From contig NZ_JAGPYN010000012.1 of the NCBI RefSeq assembly GCF_018069805.1, positions 62,001 through 126,000 on the forward strand: a stretch of DNA of 64,000 bases, in the 5' to 3' direction. Shown piece by piece: positions 26,816 to 35,107 of the stretch. Made by a program: the position numbers and the translations under genes. Source of the stretch: Pseudoalteromonas ostreae. Its GTDB lineage: Bacteria; Pseudomonadota; Gammaproteobacteria; Enterobacterales; Alteromonadaceae. Under the pieces are notes generated by a model. That model saw only the letters and a list, made by a program, of their open reading frames with translations, had not been told where the DNA came from and did not search any database. Numbering within the stretch: position 1 is the first letter of the stretch; every line of letters begins with the position of its first letter.

Positions 26816-27823
26816 ATGATTAGCTATTCTGATATGGCCGAGCGTAAACTTATTATTAGGTTATTCGCCGCAATAGGTACGGTAACAACGCTTTGTATGG
26901 CAATAATCGCTTTGTTTAATAATCAATCTACTTTGGTTTACCCTCTATTAGGCTCATCGGCTTTATTTGCCTCCTCTTTTTTTCTTGGCGATAGAGTTGA
27001 GATTTCCTCTTTAATTGTTCTGTATACTTTATATGCTTTAATGATTTATTTAGTACTTACAGGTGGGAGCCATGGTACTGGGCCTATTTGGGTTTTTATT
27101 GTATCTCCGGTAACTTTCTTTGTGCGCGGTTTTAAACGGGGAATTATAGATTTAATTATTTTTGTGCTCTGCGTAACTGGCGCCTTTTATTTATCGAACT
27201 ACTTTAAATTTTACAGCGGTTACTCGGTTTATTTTCCAATTCGTATTATTGCTTCTTTTATAATTGTTGCGTTATTGAGTGGCTTTTATGAATATTTTCG
27301 GCAAATGTATAGCCACCGTTTGATTGAACTTGTACAAAAAAATGAATATTTAGCGACTCGCGACCCTTTAACAAATCTGCCCAATCGACGTTATGCTATG
27401 GCGGAACTCGAGCAATTTGATGCACAGCAGCAAACTGGGAGTATTATCATTGCGGATGTAGATAATTTTAAGGATATTAATGATCAATATGGTCACTCAG
27501 TTGGCGATGAAGTACTAAAGCACCTTGCTGATTTATTTGTTGCTCAGTTAAGTGAAAATGATATGGTGGTGCGCTGGGGCGGTGAAGAGTTTTTATTTTT
27601 TCTACGTCATAAAAATAAACAACAAGCGACACAATTTGCCGACGATATTCATCATGCTTTATCACAAAATCGTTTAGATATTGGTGTAAACCAGCTGGCT
27701 GTTACAGTGAGCATAGGGATCAGTAAACTAACTACGGATGTGCCGATTGATAAAGCGATGCACAAAGCGGATGAGTTGCTTTATCAAGCAAAAAAGCAAG
27801 GCAAAAATCAAACGTGTGTTTAG
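26816..27823 (+). CDS. membrane-bound diguanylate cyclase (GGDEF)
   Basis: The N-terminal half (about residues 15-170) holds five or six hydrophobic helices with no recognisable ligand domain. A short linker leads to a GGDEF domain (about 180-335): RDPLTNLPNRR, ADVDNFKDINDQYGHSVGDEVL, and the active site GGEEF at 255-259, so cyclic-di-GMP synthesis is expected. The RxxD inhibitory I-site is not present ahead of GGEEF (the residues there read SEND). The start at ATG 26816 is preferred over the overlapping TTG three bases upstream. Confidence 0.9.
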   Translation: MISYSDMAERKLIIRLFAAIGTVTTLCMAIIALFNNQSTLVYPLLGSSALFASSFFLGDRVEISSLIVLYTLYALMIYLVLTGGSHGTGPIWVFIVSPVTFFVRGFKRGIIDLIIFVLCVTGAFYLSNYFKFYSGYSVYFPIRIIASFIIVALLSGFYEYFRQMYSHRLIELVQKNEYLATRDPLTNLPNRRYAMAELEQFDAQQQTGSIIIADVDNFKDINDQYGHSVGDEVLKHLADLFVAQLSENDMVVRWGGEEFLFFLRHKNKQQATQFADDIHHALSQNRLDIGVNQLAVTVSIGISKLTTDVPIDKAMHKADELLYQAKKQGKNQTCV

Positions 27824-27840
27824 CGCTTATTGGGAACGCT

Positions 27841-28200
27841 ATGAATACATTATATGTAACCGGAGCCGGTGTGAGTGCCGCCAGCGGTATTCCTAGCTTT
27901 CGAGATGAAGATGGGTTTTGGACTATTGATAGTAAAAACTATATCGCCATTCATGGCCGGCTTGATCAAATGACTTTGTTTCATCATCAAGGCGATGATG
28001 TGAAAGCGCATACGACACCGTGGGATAATGTAGACGAAAGCCGCTTACATGAGTCACTGCTTGAGCTGTTTAACATCGAAAACCAGCAGCCAGTGGTGGA
28101 TCAATCTTTAAAGCCTTTTGTGTTGTTATTTGATGAATACTACACTGAACTTTATCGTATTAGCCAAGCACAACAGCGGATGTTATGTATAGTAATGTGA
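27841..28200 (+). pseudogene. sirtuin (Sir2) remnant with an internal deletion
   Basis: The frame opens with an intact sirtuin NAD-binding start (TGAGVSAASGIPSFRDEDGFW). It then jumps directly from SKNY to AIHGRLDQ, which corresponds to the H-G-S/R-L active-site loop normally about 90 residues later. It resumes as far as LKPFVLLFDEYYTELYRISQAQQ, equivalent to the RPHVVxFGE region, then ends after five unrelated residues. The central Rossmann part and the C-terminal quarter are missing (119 codons against about 240), and the catalytic NAD pocket cannot form. The reading relies on remembered family motifs. Confidence 0.72.
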
Positions 28201-28270
28201 GTTATCATAAAATGATCGCATATAGACTATATTCAACGTCACTAAACATAGCAACACTGAAGAGATTTAA

Positions 28271-29068
28271 ATGAAAGATTTAACAGCAATAACCAATTTA
28301 TCAATATTATTAGTAGAGCCTTCGGATGTTCAGCAAAAGCTTATTATAAAGTCACTTACTCAATGCGGTGTGTCACAAATTGAAACTGCCACTTCTCAAG
28401 CGCAAACGTTAGCAATGCTAGAGAATTATCAGCCGGATTTGGTTATTAGCAGCATGTATTTTTCTGACGGTAGCGCTGACTCTTTATTGCAAAAAATCAG
28501 AGTAACCCCTGGTATTGAACATCAAGCTTTTATGCTGGTATCAACAGAGCGCAATAAAACCTATCTTGAACAGTTAAGGCAGTCTGGGGTATTAGCTATT
28601 TTACCAAAGCCATTTAGCGCTGAGGCAATTACGCGTGCGTTAAAGGCAACCTTAGATATCATTACTGAAGAAGAAGTTGAGTTAGAGCATTTTGATGTAA
28701 CGCTATTGCGTGTACTTGTGGTTGATGACAGTCGTTTTGCACGTAAGCATATTATTAGGGTCTTGGCTGGAATGGGAATACCGACGCCTGTAGAAGCCGA
28801 AAATGGCAAACAAGCGGTTGAACACCTTAACACCCAATCATTTGATTTAATTGTTACTGATTACAATATGCCAGAAATGGATGGTAAAGAGCTAACGGAG
28901 ACCGTAAGAAGCTCGAATGCTTACTCGCATATTCCTATTTTGATGGTGAGTTCTGAGGCAAATGATACTCATTTAGCTAATATTGCTCAAGCTGGTGTAG
29001 ACGCCATATGTGACAAGCCATTTGAACCAGCCACAGTAAGAGAGTTGTTATTTAAAATAATGTCTTAG
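28271..29068 (+). CDS. tandem-receiver response regulator
   Basis: The 265-residue protein has two CheY-like receivers and no output domain. The second (about 145-265) is canonical: VVDDSRFARK, phospho-acceptor Asp in IVTDYNMPEMDG, MVSSEA and CDKPFEP. The first (about 10-125) is degenerate: the acidic pocket reads LVEPSD and the acceptor position is Ser (LVISSMYFSDG), although the KPFSAEA lysine is kept. It probably acts as a phosphorylation-dependent adapter or phosphate sink with a pseudo-receiver that binds a partner. It stands alone after the sirtuin remnant. Confidence 0.88.
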   Translation: MKDLTAITNLSILLVEPSDVQQKLIIKSLTQCGVSQIETATSQAQTLAMLENYQPDLVISSMYFSDGSADSLLQKIRVTPGIEHQAFMLVSTERNKTYLEQLRQSGVLAILPKPFSAEAITRALKATLDIITEEEVELEHFDVTLLRVLVVDDSRFARKHIIRVLAGMGIPTPVEAENGKQAVEHLNTQSFDLIVTDYNMPEMDGKELTETVRSSNAYSHIPILMVSSEANDTHLANIAQAGVDAICDKPFEPATVRELLFKIMS

Positions 29069-29285
29069 ACATTAGTTAGAGCGGATAGGGTCTTAACATA
29101 CAGGCCGGTGCCTCTTAGCTTTACAGTGCTGATTGTTACACTACTTTTTAATATGGCAGAAAAGCGCTTACGGTATGTAAGCATGGTGTGCACACGCTTT
29201 CTATTTATAATCGAGCGAATTACTGCCCAGCAAATTGATTTTATTTACCCTAATTCATTATTGTGAAACGGATCCACCGCACACA

Positions 29286-30626
29286 CTAACGTTGAAATGG
29301 ATACACAGAACCTAGTTGAAGATGTTGAGTCAACTCATCCAGTGCTTGCCAGCTTTCACGTAACAAGTTTGGATCTGCAAAATCATCATTACTAAGTTTG
29401 TCACGATAGTACTTATTCGCCCAATCACATAGTTGTTGGTACTTACTATCGTTTAAAATAACCGCAGGATTGACTGCCGCGAGTTCTTGTTGATTTAGCG
29501 CTACACGTAATCGTAAGCAAGCAGGGCCACCACCATTTTGCATGCTTTGTTTTAAATCAAAAAATTGCACTTTATCAATTGGATTGTCTGCAAGGATCAT
29601 TTCTTCAATATAACTGTTAACTGCCTGATTGTTTTTACATTCTTGTGGAGCAACTAGTAACATTTTGCCATTGTTTAAACTAACCAGTTGGCTATTAAAT
29701 AAATAGCTAGTTACAGCATCTTGCACGCTTACTTTGGCTGTTGGCACCTCAATAATATGCAGTGTTTTGTCGCCAATATATGCATCTTTTATTTGTTGTA
29801 GGGCGAGAGGCTGATTTAAGAAAGCTTGCTCGTGACAGAGTAATACATTGGCGTTACCCACCGCGATTACGTCATTATGGAACACCCCTTGATCAATCAC
29901 CTCGGGGTTTTGTTGAATCATTAATTGGCTAGATGGTTTTAGCTGATGTAGTCGGCATATTGCTTGGGATGCTTCAAGTGTCTGCCTTGCAGGAAATTTA
30001 ACTGGCTTAGGCAGTGCGCTGTTAAATGCGCTGGCACCATATACAAACAGCTCCAAACCTTGAACACCATGCTCGTCGCCTAAGCGAGTATGGTTAGCCG
30101 CGCCCTCATCACCAAAAAAACCTTGATCTGGCAAATGGGTATGATGACTAAAGTAGCCTTCGTTATTAAACATGGCTTTAAGTAATCGTGTTGTTGTTTG
30201 AGGCTCAAGGGAGCGATGAAATTTGTTATTCAAATTAGCAGCAGTAAAGTGAACTTTGCCATCAAGTGTGTCGGCTGATGGTGATACAGTGCCGGCATTG
30301 GCAGTCCACATTGATGATGCTGAATAACATGCGCGAACTAAAACAGGATCAGCTTTAAACGCTTTACTGATCACTTGTTCCGCAGTGCCTGTAAAGCCTA
30401 AACGACGCAGTACATTTATATCAGGGCGGGCATGTGGGGCAAATACACCTTGAGTAAGACCCAAGTCATGCATAGCTTTCATTTTTGCTAAGCCTTGCAG
30501 TACCGCCTCTTTTGGATTGGAATAACTTGCCGCATTATTTAATGAAGCTACGTTACCGTATGATAATCCCGCGTAGTTATGAGTCGGGCCTACAAGGCCA
30601 TCAAAATTAACTTCTACAGCTGCCAT
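29286..30626 (-). CDS. astB: N-succinylarginine dihydrolase
   Basis: AstB converts N2-succinylarginine to succinylornithine, ammonia and CO2 in the arginine succinyltransferase pathway. The 446-residue protein starts [25 protein letters not shown], a hallmark of the family, and has the catalytic cysteine in [12 protein letters not shown] (Cys370) and the [10 protein letters not shown] segment. Length is normal. No astA, astC, astD or astE lies beside it, so the pathway genes are split in this genome. Confidence 0.95.
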   Translation of the reverse strand: MAAVEVNFDGLVGPTHNYAGLSYGNVASLNNAASYSNPKEAVLQGLAKMKAMHDLGLTQGVFAPHARPDINVLRRLGFTGTAEQVISKAFKADPVLVRACYSASSMWTANAGTVSPSADTLDGKVHFTAANLNNKFHRSLEPQTTTRLLKAMFNNEGYFSHHTHLPDQGFFGDEGAANHTRLGDEHGVQGLELFVYGASAFNSALPKPVKFPARQTLEASQAICRLHQLKPSSQLMIQQNPEVIDQGVFHNDVIAVGNANVLLCHEQAFLNQPLALQQIKDAYIGDKTLHIIEVPTAKVSVQDAVTSYLFNSQLVSLNNGKMLLVAPQECKNNQAVNSYIEEMILADNPIDKVQFFDLKQSMQNGGGPACLRLRVALNQQELAAVNPAVILNDSKYQQLCDWANKYYRDKLSNDDFADPNLLRESWQALDELTQHLQLGSVYPFQR

Positions 30627-30690
30627 AGTTATCCTACAATTTTACTAATTTGGGTGTATTTAAACTATACAGAAAATAATCTGTAGTAGG

Positions 30691-30921
30691 TTAATTAAAA
30701 TTAGCTAACTCTAGCTCCACTGTTTGCAAGTTGTGTTGCAAACGTTTTTGCGCCGCGAGTAAATACGTTTTCTGTTGCGATATTCTTGCTTGTTGTTGAC
30801 GCAGTGCTTTATAGATCACTCGTTTTGGTAAATCATAGTGCTCAGCGGCTTGGCTAATCGTTAATTGATGCACCGACAACTTTTTAAGCGCTTCATCTAA
30901 GTGCGGGTAGTTACTTAACAT
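30691..30921 (-). CDS. small helix-turn-helix-like protein
   Basis: The 76-residue protein starts MLSNYPHLDEALKKLSVHQLTISQAAEHYDLPKRVIYKALRQQQ, which reads as a Psq/Hin-type helix-turn-helix (SQAAEHYDLPKRVIYKAL), followed by an amphipathic Gln/Leu-rich helix that may form a coiled coil. The start at 30921 is chosen because AGGAG lies seven bases ahead; a longer in-frame ATG at 30972 has no such site. It may regulate the adjacent astB, but that is a guess from position. Confidence 0.65.
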   Translation of the reverse strand: MLSNYPHLDEALKKLSVHQLTISQAAEHYDLPKRVIYKALRQQQARISQQKTYLLAAQKRLQHNLQTVELELANFN

Positions 30922-31317
30922 ATTCACGCTCCTTTTCTGCGGTGGTGTGTGGATCATTGGCATGGTGTACATGCCAAATGCTTATATCTAAGCGCCATAA
31001 TAAATACAACATATGATAAATGTTAGTCATAGCCCGCTCCCAATAGACGAGGTAAATGAAGGTAAAACTCATCATTAATGAGTTACTTTTATCTATAAGG
31101 AAGATCTATGCCAGCCTGCATAATTATTTTTAGTTATAATAAATCAATAGCTTAAGGTTTTTTCGTTGCTGTATGATTGAGTATAAGCACTAATGTAGTG
31201 AAAAATAATGATGGCTTTGCACTTTTGTGATGCATGTTTACTAGTTTTATGGGGTGCCTGTTGTGAATATCGCGAGGAGCATAGCAATATGATTCCCGTT
31301 AGCAGAAGGAGGGAGTA
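30922..31317. other. 396-base gap, no supported gene
   Basis: The stretch between the small helix-turn-helix gene and the AbiE-like remnant holds AT-rich non-coding sequence. A minus-strand frame at about 31144-31338 begins with a hydrophobic leader but has no family resemblance, no clear ribosome-binding site and overlaps the remnant, so I do not call it. The region may contain the eroded 5' part of the AbiEi-like gene. Confidence 0.35.
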
Positions 31318-32013
31318 GGCGGATTTATTGACATTCAAGGTAAAAAATTAGAAAAACTGCATGCTGAAATGATTTTGAAAATGCAATTGGGTAAAGCATT
31401 TCAGCCTAAAGGTGTGAAAGTCGTTTTGATGTTATTAATTCAGGCTGATTTAGTGAAAGAGCCTTTGCGTACTATCGCTGATGTTTCAGAGGTTGTACTT
31501 GGCACAGTAAAACAGGTTATCGATGATTTAATATATCAAGGGTTCGTTGTTAAAAATGGACAAAACACATCGCTTAATGTAGTCAGTAAGTTACCACGCG
31601 GACTGGTTGAACTTTATCGGTTAATAAACGGTCAAGCAGATGCGTTGGCGACTTCTTATTTAGTGATTGGAGCTACCACAAGAGATATTATTTTGCATCA
31701 TGGTTTTGGTGCTGTAATCGAGCGAGGTACACGAGATGTTGATTTTGCTATACAAGTAAAAAGTTGGCAGCAGTTTGAGCTGCTTAAGACTAAATTGTTT
31801 GCGAATGGTTTTAAAGCTCATGAAATGAAAGGCGCACCAATTAATAATATCGCTTTAATGATGAAGAATGGGAGAGCACGTTTGAATAGCACGAAGCGCT
31901 CAGCTAAATTTTCACAACAGGTAGTTCCTAGTGAATTGTCAGGTCTAATACACATAAATAATGACGCAGTGTTTGCATTAGTTATATGCTTACCTTTTAA
32001 ATATATCGATTAA
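31318..32013 (+). pseudogene. fused AbiEi-like antitoxin / AbiEii-like toxin remnant
   Basis: The first half of this open frame resembles the middle of type IV toxin-antitoxin AbiEi-family antitoxins: FIDIQGKKLEKLHAE, then GKAFQPKGVKVVLMLL and a winged helix RTIADVSEVVLGTVKQVIDDLIYQGFV. It then passes without a break into the start of an AbiEii-like nucleotidyltransferase (LVIGATTRDIILHHGFGAVIERGTRDVDFAIQV, with the GxTxRD and DVDFA motifs), and ends after about 80 more residues. There is an in-frame stop immediately ahead (31315-31317) and no start codon before residue 18. The simplest reading is a deletion that joined two neighbouring genes. A genuine short fused protein from the ATG at 31369 cannot be ruled out. 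Confidence 0.65.
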
Positions 32014-32334
32014 TTTATTGGCGTTGTCTAAGTGGACCTGACATTGCTCAATTGATAGAAGCTGTTGATCTAATGATTTATTTTTATCTATATTTGCAAA
32101 TGAATCAATATAATCAACTTGCGCATTAAAAAAGCTATGGCTAAGAACTGAATCTTTTTCTAACTCTAATTCTATGTAACTATTTAGCTTTCTATCTGTA
32201 TTATTATATTCTTGTAACTTCTCTGAACTAACTTCAGTATTGAGCCGCTCACAAAGTATCAAGCCTGATGACGTTTTACCAGCAAGCTCAAAGTCAGAGT
32301 TTAAAAATGCAATTAGTAATAGGCTATAGATCAC
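31990..32334 (-). CDS. small exported protein of unknown function (third gene of an unknown operon)
   Basis: From the GTG at 32334 the protein has 114 residues with an N-terminal signal-like helix (VIYSLLLIAFLNSDFELAG), two later cysteines (in LILCERLN and EQCQVHLD) that could form a disulfide, and a charged helical remainder. GTG is chosen because AAGGAAG lies six bases ahead; the longer ATG frame from 32373 has no such site and hides the signal peptide. It overlaps the preceding gene by 11 bases. It is not a family I recognise. Confidence 0.55.
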   Translation of the reverse strand: MIYSLLLIAFLNSDFELAGKTSSGLILCERLNTEVSSEKLQEYNNTDRKLNSYIELELEKDSVLSHSFFNAQVDYIDSFANIDKNKSLDQQLLSIEQCQVHLDNANKLIDIFKR

Positions 32335-32608
32335 TTTTAACTTCCTTGGATAAAATATAGAAATATGAAACAATAAACTCAGCTAGAATAGCTAGAAATA
32401 GAATAAATAGTAGTAAAAAATCTGGCACTGAAAAAAGAGCAATTACTGGTAAAACTATACCTAACCCTAGCGCTGCACCGCAGTGGATTGTGTATAAGAT
32501 AAATAGTTTATTTATTCCGTTTTTAGAGGCGATGCTTGTAGGCTTAGTAAATTTAATTTTTCCATAATAGATTAATATAACTAAGCCTAATATAATGAGC
32601 CCTATCAT
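32324..32608 (-). CDS. small integral membrane protein of unknown function
   Basis: The 94-residue protein is mostly hydrophobic: one helix at about 2-16, a short basic loop (KIKFTKPTSIASKNGINK), then two or three helices over about 30-86. It overlaps the upstream gene by four bases (ATGA) and the downstream gene by 11, so the three are translationally coupled. An inner-membrane partner or immunity-type role would fit, but no homologue is recognised. Confidence 0.6.
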   Translation of the reverse strand: MIGLIILGLVILIYYGKIKFTKPTSIASKNGINKLFILYTIHCGAALGLGIVLPVIALFSVPDFLLLFILFLAILAEFIVSYFYILSKEVKSDL

Positions 32609-33252
32609 TTTGGCTCAATCATCCCTCTAAGATATAGTTCATTTAAAGCTTTCTCTTCATCAACTAAGGCCATTGTACGAACCCCACTTGCTAACACGGT
32701 GACTAAGGCTGCAAACATCCCAAGCTTCGCTGCTGCTGTTGTTTTAACTTTAGCTTGGCCGGCTAACTCGGCTGTTAATTTACTGTTTGAAATTGAATTG
32801 AATGCTGCTTTCCCCCCCGCTTTCATTCCACTTTTAGAAATCTCTAGTAGAATTCCACCTATTATTGGTGCTGATCCTACAAAAGTTCTCATATCTAAAC
32901 CAATAAAACTTAAAGCAGAGGAAACACCATTACTACTTTCATAATGTGCTTTTAATTCAACATCACTTAATGACCATTTAAATTTGTATTTATCAGCTAC
33001 GATTTGTGGAGGAATTTCAAAAAGAGCACCATGGAGCCTAGGGTTAACTCTACGAACTTTTCGGATTTCGGCCATCACTTGTTGGCGCGCAATATGATCA
33101 AGTTGCTTATAAACTACAATACCTGTCAAAATATAATATATATTATCAATCTGACGTAATTCTTTTTCATGCGTTCTTAAGCCTATTAGCTTTATGTAAA
33201 ACCCTAAAGGATCAGATTGTGATAATTTAGTTGCGTAACTCCGTTCGCTCAT
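32605..33252 (-). CDS. membrane-associated protein of unknown function (first gene of the operon)
   Basis: The 215-residue protein has a charged, helical N-terminal domain (about 1-110: MSERSYATKLSQSDPLGFYIKLIG, HIARQQVMAEIRKVRRVNPRLHG). After that come two Gly/Ala-rich hydrophobic segments (about 115-145, FIGLDMRTFVGSAPIIGGIL; about 175-197, AKLGMFAALVTVLASG) separated by a small-residue linker. The layout recalls pore-forming or membrane-inserting proteins, but that is only a visual analogy. AAGGAAG precedes the ATG. The coding sequence is visibly more AT-rich than the flanking metabolic genes. Confidence 0.6.
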   Translation of the reverse strand: MSERSYATKLSQSDPLGFYIKLIGLRTHEKELRQIDNIYYILTGIVVYKQLDHIARQQVMAEIRKVRRVNPRLHGALFEIPPQIVADKYKFKWSLSDVELKAHYESSNGVSSALSFIGLDMRTFVGSAPIIGGILLEISKSGMKAGGKAAFNSISNSKLTAELAGQAKVKTTAAAKLGMFAALVTVLASGVRTMALVDEEKALNELYLRGMIEPK

Positions 33253-33436
33253 ACTTCTTCCTTAATTTTATAGTTTGCAGGAAATCATCATATTTGATTA
33301 ATATACTTTATTCCAAAGTCTACTGTTGGTACCTAAAAAAATACCTGTACAAGCAAAAATAACAGATAACTTTTCAGAATTAAAGTATTTTTTAAATCTT
33401 ATAGTTAGGACATTCGAGATTGTAATATACAGCGCT

Positions 33437-34447
33437 TTAAAACCCTTCAAGTACCAACTTACCGCGTGATTGATGAGACTCTAATATTGCGTGCGCTTTG
33501 AGTAGGTTTTCTATATTAATTTTTCCTAAATGTTGGCCTAAGGTAGTTTTAATGGTGCCGTTATCAACTAGCTCTGCTAATTCAGTAAGTAACTGATGTT
33601 GTGCTATCATATCGTCAGTTTGGAACATTGAACGGGTGTACATAAACTCCCAATGCAGTGAGATACTCTTGCGCTTGAGCGCTAAAATATCAAAGCTGGC
33701 TGGGTCGTCTATTAAAGCTAATTTACCTTGTGGTTTAATCACTTTAATAATTTCATCAAGATGTTGCTCGGTATGAGTGAGACTAACGACATAATCAAAT
33801 TCAGCAAGGTTATGCTCTGTTCGTTGTGCATCTAAGCTTTGTGAGTGATCAAGCACTTGATCAACACCTAGCCCATTTAACCAGCTAACACTATCTACGC
33901 GTGATGCTGTGCCTATCACCGTTAAGTTGGTTAGCTGTTTAGCCAACTGCACTAAAATTGAGCCAACACCGCCTGCGGCACCAATAACTAGTAATGAAGC
34001 TGGTTTTGCATTGTTAGAACGTGATATTTGCAAACGATCAAACAGTAATTCCCAGGCTGTAATACTGGTTAGCGGTAACGCAGCAGCTTGGGCGTCGTTC
34101 AAGGTAGTAGGCGCACGGCCAACAATACGTTCATCAACTAGTTGAAATTCAGCATTACTGCCTGAGCGCGTTAAATCACCGGCATAATAAACCCGGTCGC
34201 CCAGATTAAATAAACTTACTTTATCACCAACAGCTTTTACGATCCCAACAGCGTCCCAACCAATGACTTTGTGACCTTGTTCAGGGCTAACATTTGCGCG
34301 GATCTTCGCATCGACAGGGTTAACTGAAATTGCTTTTACTTCGACCAATAAATCGTGACCGGATGCTGTTGGAATAGGTAACTCGATGGCTTCGAAAGAA
34401 TGATTGCTAAGTGTTTTGGTTGCTGTTTGGTATCCAATGGCTTTCAT
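33437..34447 (-). CDS. zinc-independent MDR oxidoreductase (quinone oxidoreductase-like)
   Basis: The protein (336 residues) is a medium-chain dehydrogenase/reductase: an N-terminal GroES-like domain (HDLLVEVKAISVNPVDAKIRAN, VIGWDAVGIVKAVGDKV) and a Rossmann domain with LLVIGAAGGVGSILVQLAKQ. It lacks the zinc-binding GHE and structural four-Cys loop, so it fits the ZADH/quinone reductase branch that reduces activated double bonds with NADPH. GGAG lies six bases ahead of ATG 34447, which decides the start. It is just downstream of ohrR, so a link to oxidant response is possible. Confidence 0.9.
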   Translation of the reverse strand: MKAIGYQTATKTLSNHSFEAIELPIPTASGHDLLVEVKAISVNPVDAKIRANVSPEQGHKVIGWDAVGIVKAVGDKVSLFNLGDRVYYAGDLTRSGSNAEFQLVDERIVGRAPTTLNDAQAAALPLTSITAWELLFDRLQISRSNNAKPASLLVIGAAGGVGSILVQLAKQLTNLTVIGTASRVDSVSWLNGLGVDQVLDHSQSLDAQRTEHNLAEFDYVVSLTHTEQHLDEIIKVIKPQGKLALIDDPASFDILALKRKSISLHWEFMYTRSMFQTDDMIAQHQLLTELAELVDNGTIKTTLGQHLGKINIENLLKAHAILESHQSRGKLVLEGF

Positions 34448-34551
34448 GAGTTGCTCCGTTAAATTGTTTTGCTGCACCCACTATAACGCAGTTTTATAAT
34501 AGAAAAAGAGTGGGGTATGTATGCACGAATCTCTCTCAAAATTTTTGATAA

Positions 34552-34983
34552 TTAACTTAAGTCAGTATTGAGTTTATCAAGTAAAGTAATTAGTTGTGTG
34601 GCTTCTTGCTGCGTAATAGATGGAAAACGGCAACGAATTTGCTCAGGGATGTTCGCTGCTTGTTGTTGCAGCTGTATGCCATGTTTGTGTAACTTTACGA
34701 CTCGCTTACGTTTATCTGTTTCATTTTTAACCACGGCTAATAAGCTTTTATCGGTCATTTTTTTCAAAATTTGCGTCATGGCGCCGCCATCAATTGCGGT
34801 TTTTTCCAGCAGCTGTGCAATACTGATCTCATCTTCTTCCCAGAGCGCCATCATCACCACATACTGTGGATAGGTCAGTTCAAGTTCGTTGAGAGCATCT
34901 CGATAGGCGCGTACTACAGAATTGGATGCCATATACAGACGATGACAAAGTTGATTCTCTAATTTTAGTTGTGGATATTTCAT
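34552..34983 (-). CDS. ohrR: organic-hydroperoxide-sensing MarR-family repressor OhrR
   Basis: The 143-residue protein matches OhrR: LENQLCHRLYMASNSVVRAYRDAL, then LTYPQYVVMMALWEED and a MarR winged helix with the QILKKMTDKSLL recognition helix and KRKRVVKL wing. Cys13 in NQLC is at the position of the peroxide-sensing cysteine of known OhrR proteins. No second resolving cysteine is obvious near the C-terminus, so it may be of the one-Cys type. It diverges from ohr, its expected target, with operator-like repeats in between. Confidence 0.92.
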   Translation of the reverse strand: MKYPQLKLENQLCHRLYMASNSVVRAYRDALNELELTYPQYVVMMALWEEDEISIAQLLEKTAIDGGAMTQILKKMTDKSLLAVVKNETDKRKRVVKLHKHGIQLQQQAANIPEQIRCRFPSITQQEATQLITLLDKLNTDLS

Positions 34984-35015
34984 AATGACTCTCAAATAGT
35001 GATGTTGCATTTTAG

Positions 35016-35075
35016 TTTGTGTGCAAAGTATTTGCAATATTCAATAAATTGGCCTACTATTTTGCATGCAAAGTA
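35016..35075. promoter_or_regulatory. paired OhrR operator candidates between ohrR and ohr
   Basis: Two near-identical 15-base sites lie in the divergent ohrR-ohr gap: TTTGTGTGCAAAGTA at 35016-35030 and TTTGCATGCAAAGTA at 35061-35075. The second contains a perfect 12-bp palindrome (TTTGCATGCAAA, 35061-35072). Their starts are 45 bases apart. From family knowledge OhrR represses ohr and itself by binding AT-rich palindromes here; the assignment of these sites is inference. Confidence 0.6.
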
Positions 35076-35107
35076 AGTTTAGCCCCAACCTTAAATAAGG
35101 AAACATC

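Noticed and set aside
31144-31338. Minus-strand 64-codon ORF with a hydrophobic start
   Set aside because: No ribosome-binding site or recognisable family, and it overlaps the AbiE-like remnant on the other strand.
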